From the NCBI GenBank assembly GCA_003945285.1, contig AP019005.1:1116001-1180000 (forward strand): DNA of 64,000 nt. The letters are read 5' to 3'. Positions 35,943-43,637 of this stretch are shown piece by piece; the stretch's first letter is position 1; each line of letters opens with the position of its first letter. The translations under genes were made by a program, and so were the position numbers. Origin of the DNA: Hydrogenimonas sp. Its GTDB lineage: Bacteria; Campylobacterota; Campylobacteria; Campylobacterales; Hydrogenimonadaceae. A model generated the notes under the pieces. That model saw only the letters and a list, made by a program, of their open reading frames with translations. It was not told where the DNA came from and searched no databases.

Positions 35943-36277
35943 GAAGCAAACTCGTCTATGGCTTTTTCAACCGGAATCATATACATAAGCGCGGGACCGC
36001 CGTGCATCAGAACCGCCTGCATCGCCGCATCTACAATCTCCTCTCTCGAAGCGCCTGCGCCGAGTGCCTCTTTCACATGCAGCGCTATACACCATTCACA
36101 CTGCGCCGCCACCGCAAGGCCTACATTTATAAGCGCTTTCTGCTTACCTCCCAGCGCATCCGGACTCTCCACGGAGAGCATGAACTTGTTGAATGCCTCC
36201 ATCTGCTTCGGGGCCTGCTTCTGCAGCCTGCCGATAAGCTCTTTCACCTCTTCCAGTTTTTTCGTGTATGTTCCCAT
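35939..36277 (-). CDS. AhpD/carboxymuconolactone-decarboxylase-like protein
   Basis: This 112-residue protein has the CEWCIALHVKEALGAG motif, the CxxC...H proton-relay site of AhpD-like proteins. In Mycobacterium AhpD is reduced by lipoylated E2 and Lpd and passes electrons to a peroxiredoxin. Here it is first in the same transcript as E1, E2 and E3, with ATGA coupling. A lipoyl-linked peroxidase role is therefore a reasonable inference. No ahpC is adjacent. Confidence 0.8.
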   Translation of the reverse strand: MGTYTKKLEEVKELIGRLQKQAPKQMEAFNKFMLSVESPDALGGKQKALINVGLAVAAQCEWCIALHVKEALGAGASREEIVDAAMQAVLMHGGPALMYMIPVEKAIDEFAS

Positions 36278-36514
36278 CTTTTTCTCCTTCTATAAGATGT
36301 CGTCGATCACTTACGGGAAGTCGCCGGCCGCCTGTTTGCACCAGAGAGCACTCTTTCTGCCTATCAGGCCACCGGAAACTATGATACCGGTTCCATTACT
36401 CCTGCTCCATCGCATCCGCCATGTTTTCACATTTACAGCCGATATACGTAGTATAATACAAATAGGTAAACGACCGGTTAACGCAGCAAATGCCTCTGTG
36501 ACAAAAGGATAAAT

Positions 36515-37333
36515 TTGACAAAGAAGTGGCGCTTCATCGATACAGAGCTCGGATCGGCACACTGGAATATGGCGGTGGACGAGGCGCTTTTGGACCGGTT
36601 CGGTGAAGATGACACACCCATACTAAGACTCTACCGCTGGGAGCCTTCGCTCAGTTTCGGACGCTTTTCCAAACCTCTTGGGAGTATAGATTTGGCCCTG
36701 GCCGGAAAGAGCGGAGTCTCCTGCGTGCGCCGTATCACAGGCGGCGGCATTCTCGTACACGGCGGAGACCTCTCCTACTCCATCATCCTGCCCTCCTCTT
36801 TCGCGAAAAAAAGAGGCATCAAGGGCAGCTACAGATTTCTCTGCCGCTTTCTGATCCGTCTCTACGAGAAGCTGGGGTTAAGTGCTGGATTCGTCGCCGA
36901 GAGTCAAAAAGAGGAGAAAAAACCGTCTCAGTTGCTGCGTACAGGGCTCTTTACGAGGGGTTCTAATATCTGTCTTGCGGGTAATGAAGAGTACGATATT
37001 CTGATAGACGGGAGAAAAATGGGGGGCAATGCGCAGCGCCATACAAAAAGGGCTATGCTCCAGCACGGCTCCATACCTCTATATATAGACCGTGACCTGC
37101 TGGAGCCCCTTTTCCTCGAAGATTCCGGCCTTGACGGCGCGGCGACGCTGCACGGCCTCGGTGTCAAAACCGATTTTAACGCACTCTCCCTTCTCCTGAA
37201 GGAGGCCTTTTGCGAAACCTTCGGCGTAACCGCAGTGCAAGAGGGTCTAAGAAGCGATGAGAGCGAAAGAGCGAACGAACTTCTCGATAGAAAATATAGA
37301 GACGAAAGGTGGACCGTAGATGGCAGAGAGTAA
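36515..37333 (+). CDS. Lipoate--protein ligase / octanoyltransferase (LplA/LipM family)
   Basis: This 272-residue protein starts at TTG with an AAAAGGA site 6-7 bp before it. It has RRITGGGILVHGGDLSYSI (ligand-binding loop), and GRKMGGNAQRHTKRAMLQHGSIPL contains the catalytic-type Lys. The family attaches lipoate or octanoate to E2. Because lipA follows immediately and no lipB is seen, an octanoyltransferase (LipM-like) role is likely, but ligase activity cannot be excluded. The divergent placement from the dehydrogenase genes supports joint function. Confidence 0.82.
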   Translation: MTKKWRFIDTELGSAHWNMAVDEALLDRFGEDDTPILRLYRWEPSLSFGRFSKPLGSIDLALAGKSGVSCVRRITGGGILVHGGDLSYSIILPSSFAKKRGIKGSYRFLCRFLIRLYEKLGLSAGFVAESQKEEKKPSQLLRTGLFTRGSNICLAGNEEYDILIDGRKMGGNAQRHTKRAMLQHGSIPLYIDRDLLEPLFLEDSGLDGAATLHGLGVKTDFNALSLLLKEAFCETFGVTAVQEGLRSDESERANELLDRKYRDERWTVDGRE

Positions 37334-38177
37334 GTGGAGCAGGCCGGAGTGGCTCAGGAAAAAGATATCGCTCTCGGAACTCACCGAAATGAGGGAGAGA
37401 CTGGCCGAAGGGCGGCTCCATACCATCTGCGAAGAGGCCCTCTGCCCCAATATCGGGGAGTGTTTTTCGAAAAACCAGGCAACGTTTCTGATTTTGGGAA
37501 ATATCTGCACCAGGGCCTGCACCTTCTGCAACGTAACGAAAGGGGCGCCGCTGACGCCCGACCCCGAAGAACCCGCAAATATAGCCGCGACGGTCGAAAC
37601 GATGGGGCTGAGGCATGTAGTCATCACAAGCCCCACACGCGACGATCTGCCCGACGGCGGGGCAGACCAGTTTTGCAAAACTGTACAGGCCGTAAAATCT
37701 CTGGACGACTCCATTCGCGTAGAGCTGCTCATACCCGACCTTCACGAAAAAGAGGATGCGCTGGCGAAAGTCGCCAAAAGCGGAGCGGAGATAGTGGGCC
37801 ACAATCTCGAAACGGTACCGCGCCTCTACCACATACGAAAAGGTGCGAAGTATGACCGTTCGCTCAGAGTCCTGGAAAAACTCCACAAGATCAACCCGAA
37901 CCTCGCAACCAAAAGCGGCATCATGCTCGGCCTCGGCGAAGAGGATGAAGAGGTTTTGAAACTTATGCAAGAGCTCCTCGATGTCGGCTGCCGGCTGCTC
38001 AGCATAGGGCAGTACCTCGCCCCTTCCGACTCGCATGTACCGGTCGTCGAGTTCGTAAGGCCCGAGCGCTTCGACTTTTTCCGCGAAGAGGGTATGAAGA
38101 TGGGATTCAGATATATCAAAAGCTCCCCCTACACACGCAGCAGCTATATGGCGCATGAGTATCTGGATGCGCCGTAG
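37320..38177 (+). CDS. lipA: Lipoyl synthase
   Basis: This 285-residue radical-SAM enzyme has the auxiliary cluster CEEALCPNIGEC and the radical-SAM cluster CTRACTFC. The C-terminal RSSY serine motif (TRSSYMAHEY) that ligates the auxiliary cluster is present. It inserts two sulfurs into protein-bound octanoyl groups. It overlaps the preceding ligase gene by 14 bp, so the two are co-translated. Confidence 0.95.
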   Translation: MAESKWSRPEWLRKKISLSELTEMRERLAEGRLHTICEEALCPNIGECFSKNQATFLILGNICTRACTFCNVTKGAPLTPDPEEPANIAATVETMGLRHVVITSPTRDDLPDGGADQFCKTVQAVKSLDDSIRVELLIPDLHEKEDALAKVAKSGAEIVGHNLETVPRLYHIRKGAKYDRSLRVLEKLHKINPNLATKSGIMLGLGEEDEEVLKLMQELLDVGCRLLSIGQYLAPSDSHVPVVEFVRPERFDFFREEGMKMGFRYIKSSPYTRSSYMAHEYLDAP

Positions 38178-38190
38178 AAAAGAGGAAGAT

Positions 38191-39117
38191 ATGAGACAAA
38201 ACAGCGCCTACATCTACGACCCCGTATATCTCGAGCACGACACCGGAGAGTGGCACCCGGAGTCGCCGCGGCGGCTTTTGGCCGTCGAAAGGGCCGTGAG
38301 CGGTCTGAAGCCACGGCTGTTGCAGCTTTCGCCCATCCGCGTCTCTGAAAAGCTGCTGCTCCGGGTCCATACACCCGAACATATCGAAGCGGTACGGCTC
38401 GCCTGCGAAGCGGAAGAGCCCATCGATGCCGATACCGTCTGCGTACGCCGCTCTTGGGATGCGGCCCTGACCGCGGCAGGTGCGGGAATAGTAGCGCTGG
38501 ATGCCGCAAAAGCGGGAAAGATCGACCGCGCATTCTGCGCCGTAAGGCCGCCGGGCCATCACGCCACACGTAACCGGTCGATGGGCTTCTGCCTCTTCAA
38601 CAATATCGCCGTAGCCGCCAGATACGCCCAGTCTATCGGCTACGAAAAGGTAGCGATCGTCGATTTCGACGTCCACCACGGCAACGGCACACAGGATATC
38701 TTCTACGACGACGGATCGGTTCTCTACCTCTCGACCCACCAATACCCAGCCTACCCCGGCACGGGCCTCTCCACCGAACGGGGCATAGGCAGAGGCGAAG
38801 GAACCACATTCAACTTCCCCTTCCCTCCCGGCAGCGGAGATAAGGAGCTAATCCCGGTCTATACCGAAAAGCTTCCCGTCATCCTTGATGATTTCAAACC
38901 CGACATCATCCTCGTCTCCGCCGGCTACGACCTCCACAAAGCCGACCCGCTTGCCCAGCTCGAAGTAACCACCGAAGGTATACGCACCATAGTCCGGGCC
39001 ATACTAAATACCGCAAAAACACTACCGGTTCTCTTTTTTCTCGAAGGGGGCTACAATGTCGAGGCGCTGGGAGAGAGTGTGTTTGTGACGATTGAAGAGA
39101 TGTTGGGCGGGGAATAA
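38191..39117 (+). CDS. Histone-deacetylase-family (AcuC-like) zinc deacetylase
   Basis: This 308-residue arginase/deacetylase-fold enzyme has RPPGHHATRNRSMGFC and the zinc/catalytic motif VDFDVHHGNGTQDIF. STHQYPAYPGTG and VSAGYDLHKADPL complete the site. Bacterial members deacetylate acetyl-lysine or polyamines; AcuC is linked to acetyl-CoA synthetase control and acetoin use. Its position after lipA and beside an acetyl-CoA-forming dehydrogenase fits such a role by context only. I chose the ATG at 38191, after the lipA stop. Confidence 0.85.
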   Translation: MRQNSAYIYDPVYLEHDTGEWHPESPRRLLAVERAVSGLKPRLLQLSPIRVSEKLLLRVHTPEHIEAVRLACEAEEPIDADTVCVRRSWDAALTAAGAGIVALDAAKAGKIDRAFCAVRPPGHHATRNRSMGFCLFNNIAVAARYAQSIGYEKVAIVDFDVHHGNGTQDIFYDDGSVLYLSTHQYPAYPGTGLSTERGIGRGEGTTFNFPFPPGSGDKELIPVYTEKLPVILDDFKPDIILVSAGYDLHKADPLAQLEVTTEGIRTIVRAILNTAKTLPVLFFLEGGYNVEALGESVFVTIEEMLGGE

Positions 39118-39452
39118 GCAGGGGATATTCTCAACTCCTCTCTTTCTAAAAATTTATCGTTAGATGACCGAAATTCTTCTAAAAGCAGCCTGTCCCCGTA
39201 TAGCGGCGTTAACGCCAGAAAAACACTTTTAGCAGACAGAGTGTTCTATTAATGGATATATCCCGGCTAAAAGGACATTGGATTTCTTGTAATTGTAAGC
39301 TTTTTCAGACAAAAGATTTCAAGAATTATCATAATTAAATATTTTTGAAAAATTAACGGACATTATTGTGTACTGTTAATACTGGATTTTAATGGTGATG
39401 ACGCTATAATGTTCCTTGAATAAATAGATGGGCGTAAAGAAAGGAGGGTATG
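39118..39452. other. AT-rich intergenic boundary of the island
   Basis: GC falls sharply after the deacetylase stop. Visible items are a GTTAGAT (integron core-site-like) at 39159-39165, a palindrome GGCGTTAACGCC at 39205-39216, and an imperfect AACACT...AGTGTT hairpin. A TATAAT at about 39401-39406 suits a promoter for the TIR gene. No gene is evident. Confidence 0.4.
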
Positions 39453-39947
39453 ATGGCACGAAAAGCATTTTATAGTTTTCACTATAAGCCAGATAACTGG
39501 CGGGCTTCACAAGTCAGAAACATGGGGGTTGTGGAAGGCAATAGGCCCGTTAGTGACAACGATTGGGAAACAATCAAAAAAGGCGGTGATGCAGCCATAA
39601 AGAAATGGATAGACGGGCAGCTAAACGGAAAATCTGTAGCAATAGTTTTAATTGGTGAAAAAACCGCTGGGCGCAAGTGGATCAAATATGAAATCAAAAA
39701 AGCTTGGGAAGATGGCAAGGGTATATTAGGAGTCTATATACATAATTTAAAAGACAAAGATGGCAACCAATCGTCAAAGGGGAGAAACCCATTTGATGAT
39801 TTCAATATTAATGGGGTATCGCTTGCAAAAATAGTAAAAGCATATGATCCACCATTTTCCACAAGTAAATATGTATATGATCATATAAAGGAGAATTTAG
39901 CGGATTGGATAGAAGAGGCCATAAAAATAAGGGGTAATTATGGGTAA
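39453..39947 (+). CDS. TIR-like (DUF1863/ThsB-type) domain protein
   Basis: This ~164-residue protein is one domain, with KAFYSFHYKPDNWRASQVRN at its start. VAIVLIGEKTAGRKWIKYEI and GVYIHNLKDKDG follow, the pattern of the ThsB/MTH538-like TIR family. In Thoeris systems such TIR proteins sense phage and make an NAD-derived signal that activates an effector. It has a strong AAGGAGGG site before the second ATG of an ATGATG pair. It overlaps the following membrane-protein gene by 8 bp, indicating a two-gene unit. No ThsA (Sir2 or Macro) gene is present. Confidence 0.8.
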   Translation: MARKAFYSFHYKPDNWRASQVRNMGVVEGNRPVSDNDWETIKKGGDAAIKKWIDGQLNGKSVAIVLIGEKTAGRKWIKYEIKKAWEDGKGILGVYIHNLKDKDGNQSSKGRNPFDDFNINGVSLAKIVKAYDPPFSTSKYVYDHIKENLADWIEEAIKIRGNYG

Positions 39948-40392
39948 TTTAGGTCATGGTGCTACGTCACTTGACGAATCGTCGCCTTCTGTTCAAGCGC
40001 ATCTCGGTATTTTGCAAGGTGTGATACAACGCATGGCTGCAAACAGCAGTCAATGCAAAGCTTGGTGTATTACTATTGTGTCGGCAATTCTTGTAATTGT
40101 CGCCGATAAAAGCAAGCCTGATTATGCTTGGATAGCATTGTTTCCAACAATATTGTTTTTGGCCCTGGATTCCTATTATTTAGCCTTAGAGAAAGGCTTT
40201 AGGGAGTCATATAATATATTTGTTTCTAAAATTCATGGAAATAATTTATCTCCAAATGATCTGTATTCGGTAAGGCCTTCGGGTGATGTGAATAAACACC
40301 AGATTGACTCTTTGAAATCCTTTTCTATATGGGGGTTTTATGGTGGAGTTACCTTGCTATTAGTGCTAGCCAGGTATGTAGTTCTAAAATGA
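39940..40392 (+). CDS. Small membrane protein, putative effector partner of the TIR protein
   Basis: This 150-residue protein has a helical N-terminus (VQAHLGILQGVIQRMAANSS), and two adjacent membrane helices follow (CITIVSAILVIVA, ALFPTILFLALDSYYLAL). An amphipathic linker and a third C-terminal helix (WGFYGGVTLLLVLARYVVL) complete it. The layout recalls SLATT-type 2TM effectors of nucleotide-signal systems, but I cannot prove membership. It overlaps the TIR gene by 8 bp and lies directly before an attC-like site. It would plausibly perturb the membrane on TIR signalling; that is inference. Confidence 0.65.
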   Translation: MGNLGHGATSLDESSPSVQAHLGILQGVIQRMAANSSQCKAWCITIVSAILVIVADKSKPDYAWIALFPTILFLALDSYYLALEKGFRESYNIFVSKIHGNNLSPNDLYSVRPSGDVNKHQIDSLKSFSIWGFYGGVTLLLVLARYVVLK

Positions 40393-40399
40393 ATATATC

Positions 40400-40471
40400 G
40401 CCCAACAAGGCGCTGCACCTGACCGCTATTCCGCTGCGCTCCATAGCGGCCGGTGAGCTTAGTCGTTATCT
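40400..40471 (+). other. attC-like integron recombination site 1
   Basis: The site starts with inverse-core-like GCCCAAC and ends at GTTATCT. Between them lie complementary arms GCTGCACC / GGTGAGC and CCGCTAT / ATAGCGG around a short loop. This is the arm order and extrahelical-base style of cassette attC sites. It begins eight bases after the stop of the membrane-protein gene, the normal position in a gene cassette. The core site is degenerate at two positions. Confidence 0.65.
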
Positions 40472-40488
40472 CGGACGCTGTGCGTCCG

Positions 40489-40622
40489 AGATAACGGGGC
40501 CGCGGGCTGAACATTCGCTTGTTATCTGACGCTTCGCACCAGATAACAAGCGGATGTACCGAGCAACCCTCAAAAAATTAAAATTTTTAGATGACCGTCG
40601 GTGACCCACGGCCCCGTTAGCT
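40489..40622 (+). other. Long attC-like inverted structure 2 (orf-less cassette end)
   Basis: The left arm GATAACGGGGCCGCGGG pairs with the right arm CCCACGGCCCCGTTAGC, with AAC and GTT at the expected core positions. Inside is a 13-bp hairpin (CGCTTGTTATCTG / CAGATAACAAGCG). Just outside the left arm, a further perfect hairpin spans 40466-40494. The next cassette gene starts ~35 bp downstream. No gene fits between structures 1 and 2. Confidence 0.5.
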
Positions 40623-40656
40623 TTACATAAAAATCTAGTAAAAAAGGAATAAGAAA

Positions 40657-41247
40657 ATGGCAATTATAGAAACTAGTAGTTTAATATATTGGAATTATTT
40701 TTTAGCACTTGAAGCTGATATAGAAAAATTAGCTAGGTATGTCGAATTTACAAATGAAAATTTCAATACTTATTCAATAGAATTAGCTCATCTTTTATTA
40801 GCAATTTCATCTGAAGTTGATGTTGTAGCACGTCAACTTTGTAATAACTTAGAAAGTTCATCAACTGCTGAAAATATTGGAGATTATAAAAATATAATTA
40901 AACGACATATATTGAATATAGCAACTGAAACAATCACTATACCACGCTATGGTTTAACATTAAAACCTTGGCAGAATTGGGCTAGTGATGAATCTCCTGA
41001 TTGGTGGAAAGATCATAATAAAGTTAAACACTCAAGAAATGAACACTTTCAAAAAGCAAATTTATCAAATGTGCTTAATGCTATGTCAGGACTCTTTTTA
41101 CTAGTTCTTCACTATTATCAAAATACAATAGATGAAAGGAGAATTGAACCACCACCAACAATATTTACACCGGAAAACTCTTTAGCAAGTGTATGCCCAA
41201 CGGCTGGTGGTAGAATGGCACTATTTTTTACAGAGCCGAACAGCTAA
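40657..41247 (+). CDS. Cassette-encoded protein, possibly HEPN-like
   Basis: This 196-residue, AT-rich, all-helical-looking protein has no signal peptide. The segment DWWKDHNKVKHSRNEHFQKA followed by hydrophobic NAMSGLFLLVLHYYQ resembles a widespread family of HEPN-like proteins, though the canonical Rx4-6H motif is not clear. The TAA stop lies within the left core of an attC-like site, a hallmark of cassette genes. The function is unknown; defence or RNA-related roles are only suggested by context. Confidence 0.55.
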   Translation: MAIIETSSLIYWNYFLALEADIEKLARYVEFTNENFNTYSIELAHLLLAISSEVDVVARQLCNNLESSSTAENIGDYKNIIKRHILNIATETITIPRYGLTLKPWQNWASDESPDWWKDHNKVKHSRNEHFQKANLSNVLNAMSGLFLLVLHYYQNTIDERRIEPPPTIFTPENSLASVCPTAGGRMALFFTEPNS

Positions 41248-41309
41248 CAAAACAGAGTAGCCAATAAATTACCTAGCGGCAACTTATTGGCTATTTTTAA
41301 CCGTTAGAA
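41242..41309 (+). other. attC-like integron recombination site 3
   Basis: The site runs from GCTAAC to GTTAG, with arms TAGCCAATAA / TTATTGGCTA and a loop between. The right arm is followed by TTTTT, so the structure could also act as, or simply be, a Rho-independent terminator. The paired CTAAC/GTTAG ends and the overlap with the stop codon favour attC. Confidence 0.5.
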
Positions 41310-41324
41310 GACTAAGGAAATATA

Positions 41325-41429
41325 TTGATATACTCAACAGAACCAACAGATTGGAGCGATCTTCAAGATAAGGTTTCCTCGATACTAGATGTTTGCGAGA
41401 AGCCCCGGAGAAGCCCCGGGGTCTGGTGA
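41325..41429 (+). pseudogene. Truncated cassette gene (N-terminal 25 or so residues)
   Basis: A TTG with an AAGGAA site opens IYSTEPTDWSDLQDKVSSIL, then the frame runs into a repeat and stops at 41427-41429. The opening resembles the N-terminus of a restriction-endonuclease-like family often found in islands; this is from memory and uncertain. It follows the third attC-like site, so it would be the last cassette of the array, cut off by the repeat that begins near 41405. Confidence 0.4.
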
Positions 41430-41518
41430 TAATAATAACTATGGCACATCCTTTTTTCTGTCAGGTCTTCATGAAGCTTGGCGCTTGGCGCAGGTCGGCT
41501 TATGTTATTGTTATCACC
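41425..41518. repeat. 94-bp inverted-repeat element with GGTGATAATAATAAC ends
   Basis: GGTGATAATAATAAC at the left and GTTATTGTTATCACC at the right are inverted with one mismatch. The left end continues the GGGTCTGGTGATAA motif that begins the ~150-bp repeats at 43110-43640 and 51036. The interior differs from those. Between this element and 41709 I see only a short open stretch (41589-41694) without a start codon. Confidence 0.6.
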
Positions 41519-41708
41519 TCGTATAATACCTCTGTAGCCAAATACTACAATTATCCAAGAGCTTGAAAGCGTGCAACAGATCAGAGTATCACCGAAGCGT
41601 TTGTCGAGATGACAGATAGCTTGAGGGTCAGTGAGATGGTTGCACCCAAGCCCCGCCTTATTTTCTCAGTTTGAAATTCAACATATTAGTCCTTTGAAAC
41701 ATGCTTTC

Positions 41709-42971
41709 TTAATGGATTTTAGGTATTTTTTCAATCACTCTAACAATGCCATCTATTACGGTTTTATAGACATGTTCATCAATCACTTTTTCATCATCGC
41801 CATCTTCATGGTGACCGAAAAGTCTTTCACTAAGCTGACGTTTTAATTCCTGTCTTTGGTCTTCTTTGAGAGAACTAATAAATGGATCAAATGCTTTAAT
41901 CTCTAAAGCAAACCAACGTGCCCGCTTTTCATTGTTTCTATGTTTGGTTGATTGCTGCGAAGCATATGCCGCACCATATAACATCACACCTGTTAGTGAA
42001 AATGCAGTAACAATTTTTATCCAAAATCCTTCTGCTCCAAAATGGCAAAAATCAAAACTGCCAGCATTGCAAAAATAGACAAAAGCCAACCATAATACAG
42101 TTGTAACAATAAACCCTATTGCAATCCATCTCCATGTATTGGCCTGCTTCATCTCTTTATCGGCGCTCTTTATGTAGCCTGCCCCAACACTGTCTCCAGC
42201 TGTCAACTCATAGAGTTCAAGAATTGCTTTATGTTTTGCATCTGCATCTTTGATTATTGCTGATATTTCTTCTTCAAAAGCGGATTGATGACTCTTTAGG
42301 GTTTCTTCGGATTTATCAATAACTTCTTGTGTTTGACTTGCAGCTTGCTTATCAACTTTTTCTCGCCAAGCTGCATAGTCAGTATTACGACGTTCCTGGG
42401 CTTCAGAAAATTGACTTTGCCATTGTGATATCAAGGTATCCGTTTCGTTTTTTCGAGCTTCTATTTGTCGTTCGAGTTTTTGAAGTTTTTGTTCGCAGTC
42501 AGCAACTTCTCCTGATAGTGATTTAAGTTCATTCTGCAATGTGTCCTTTTGGGAAACAATTGTTTTCGAGAACTCATCAACAAGTTCTTCAGCTTTCCGA
42601 AATGGCTTGCTAAAACGCATCTTTTTAGAAATAGCAAAAAGCAAAGAAAGGGGTGTAAGCAGATTTGTTAAATGGTCATTTGCTCTAATCAAGTGGGCTG
42701 GATTTCTGTTCGATACATAATCAGTAACTTGATTCCAAATATTTGCTTGCCTTAAGCCATCATTAAGATTATCAAGCTGATTCATTGGTACCAATTCACT
42801 ATCAAGACCTTTTAAAACCTCTTGATACATGGCTATAATTTTTAAGAATCGCCTACGCTCAATAGCTTCTTGCTCTCCAATATCTTCAAACTCTTTTGAG
42901 ACACTTTCTTCAAGCTGTCTTAACGTCTCATGTATCGGATGCTCCTCAAACTTTTGCTGCCAGCGATTCAT
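41709..42971 (-). CDS. Coiled-coil membrane protein of unknown function
   Basis: This 420-residue protein has an N-terminal helical region and a long coiled coil (about residues 130-250, e.g. LSGEVADCEQKLQKLERQIE). Two membrane helices follow (WIAIGFIVTTVLWLAFVYF and FWIKIVTAFSLTGVMLYGAA). The ~100-residue cytoplasmic C-terminus contains KAFDPFISSLKEDQRQELKR and RLFGHHEDGDD. It is AT-rich like the island and lies opposite in strand to its neighbours. The architecture would suit a membrane-anchored sensor or effector, but no family is recognised. Confidence 0.65.
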   Translation of the reverse strand: MNRWQQKFEEHPIHETLRQLEESVSKEFEDIGEQEAIERRRFLKIIAMYQEVLKGLDSELVPMNQLDNLNDGLRQANIWNQVTDYVSNRNPAHLIRANDHLTNLLTPLSLLFAISKKMRFSKPFRKAEELVDEFSKTIVSQKDTLQNELKSLSGEVADCEQKLQKLERQIEARKNETDTLISQWQSQFSEAQERRNTDYAAWREKVDKQAASQTQEVIDKSEETLKSHQSAFEEEISAIIKDADAKHKAILELYELTAGDSVGAGYIKSADKEMKQANTWRWIAIGFIVTTVLWLAFVYFCNAGSFDFCHFGAEGFWIKIVTAFSLTGVMLYGAAYASQQSTKHRNNEKRARWFALEIKAFDPFISSLKEDQRQELKRQLSERLFGHHEDGDDEKVIDEHVYKTVIDGIVRVIEKIPKIH

Positions 42972-43109
42972 AAAATTGCCCCTCCTCCTTGTAATTACTG
43001 AATTAAAGATAGCGTCAGGATATTTCTGTAAATTGTTTACAAGCCATTTGCTATTTTACCAGATTGTCCTAAGAAACATATTTTTTTCTGGTAAGCCATT
43101 TTGAAGGCC

Positions 43110-43637
43110 TACGGGGTCTGAAAGGCCTACGGGGTCTGGTGATAATAATAACACCACCCCTTCCTTCTCTTTATTGCACCACTCATTACCGGCTAATCTG
43201 CGCAACCCTATTCCGGGCATATGGTGTTTATTGATAGCTTTAATTTGGCCGGTAATAGTACATCTGTTCCACAACTTTTCAAATTACACCCCTGTGAGTG
43301 AATCTCCACTTTTATGATATTTTTTTTCATAGAGGCATAGGGGCCTGGTGATAACAATAACCCCACCCCCTCCTTCTCTTTATTGTCCACTCATTAACGG
43401 CAAATCTACGCAATCCTATACCGGGCATATGGTGTTTATTGATAACATAACTTTGGCTGGTAATAGTACATCTGGAGCCTACGGGGTCTGGTGATAACAA
43501 TAACACCACCCCTTCCTTCTCTTTAATTGTACTATTCATTACCGGCTAATCTGCGCAACCCTATCCCGGGTATATGGTGTTTATTGATAGCTTTAATTTG
43601 GCCGGTAATAGTACATCTGTTCCACAACTTTTCAGTA
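43110..43637. repeat. Three tandem-like copies of a ~150-bp island repeat
   Basis: Units begin near 43120, 43345 and 43477 with GGGTCTGGTGATAA(C/T)AATAAC (first bases vary). They contain CCTTCTCTTTATTG and GGGCATATGGTGTTTATTGAT and end near GGTAATAGTACATCTG. Inside each, ATTACCGGC pairs with GCCGGTAAT; it is less perfect in the middle unit. A fourth full copy is at 51036-51180. The REP-like CCTGTGAGTGAATCTCCAC sequence separates units one and two at about 43285. The stretch 42972-43109 holds nothing I can name. Confidence 0.75.

Noticed and set aside
39159-39216. attI-like or left-boundary integron site before the TIR gene
   Set aside because: Only single GTTAGAT and GTTAAC motifs are seen, with no paired arms and no integrase.
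41589-41694. Short open stretch reading TDQSITEAFVEMTDSLRVSE before the coiled-coil gene
   Set aside because: It has no start codon and no family match. It may be a scrap of a lost gene but cannot be supported.
43056-43539. Minus-strand frames encoding repeated NKHHMPGIGLRR and KEKEGVVLLLSPDP segments
   Set aside because: They follow the non-coding ~150-bp repeats, vary in frame between copies and lack coherent starts, so they are not taken as genes.
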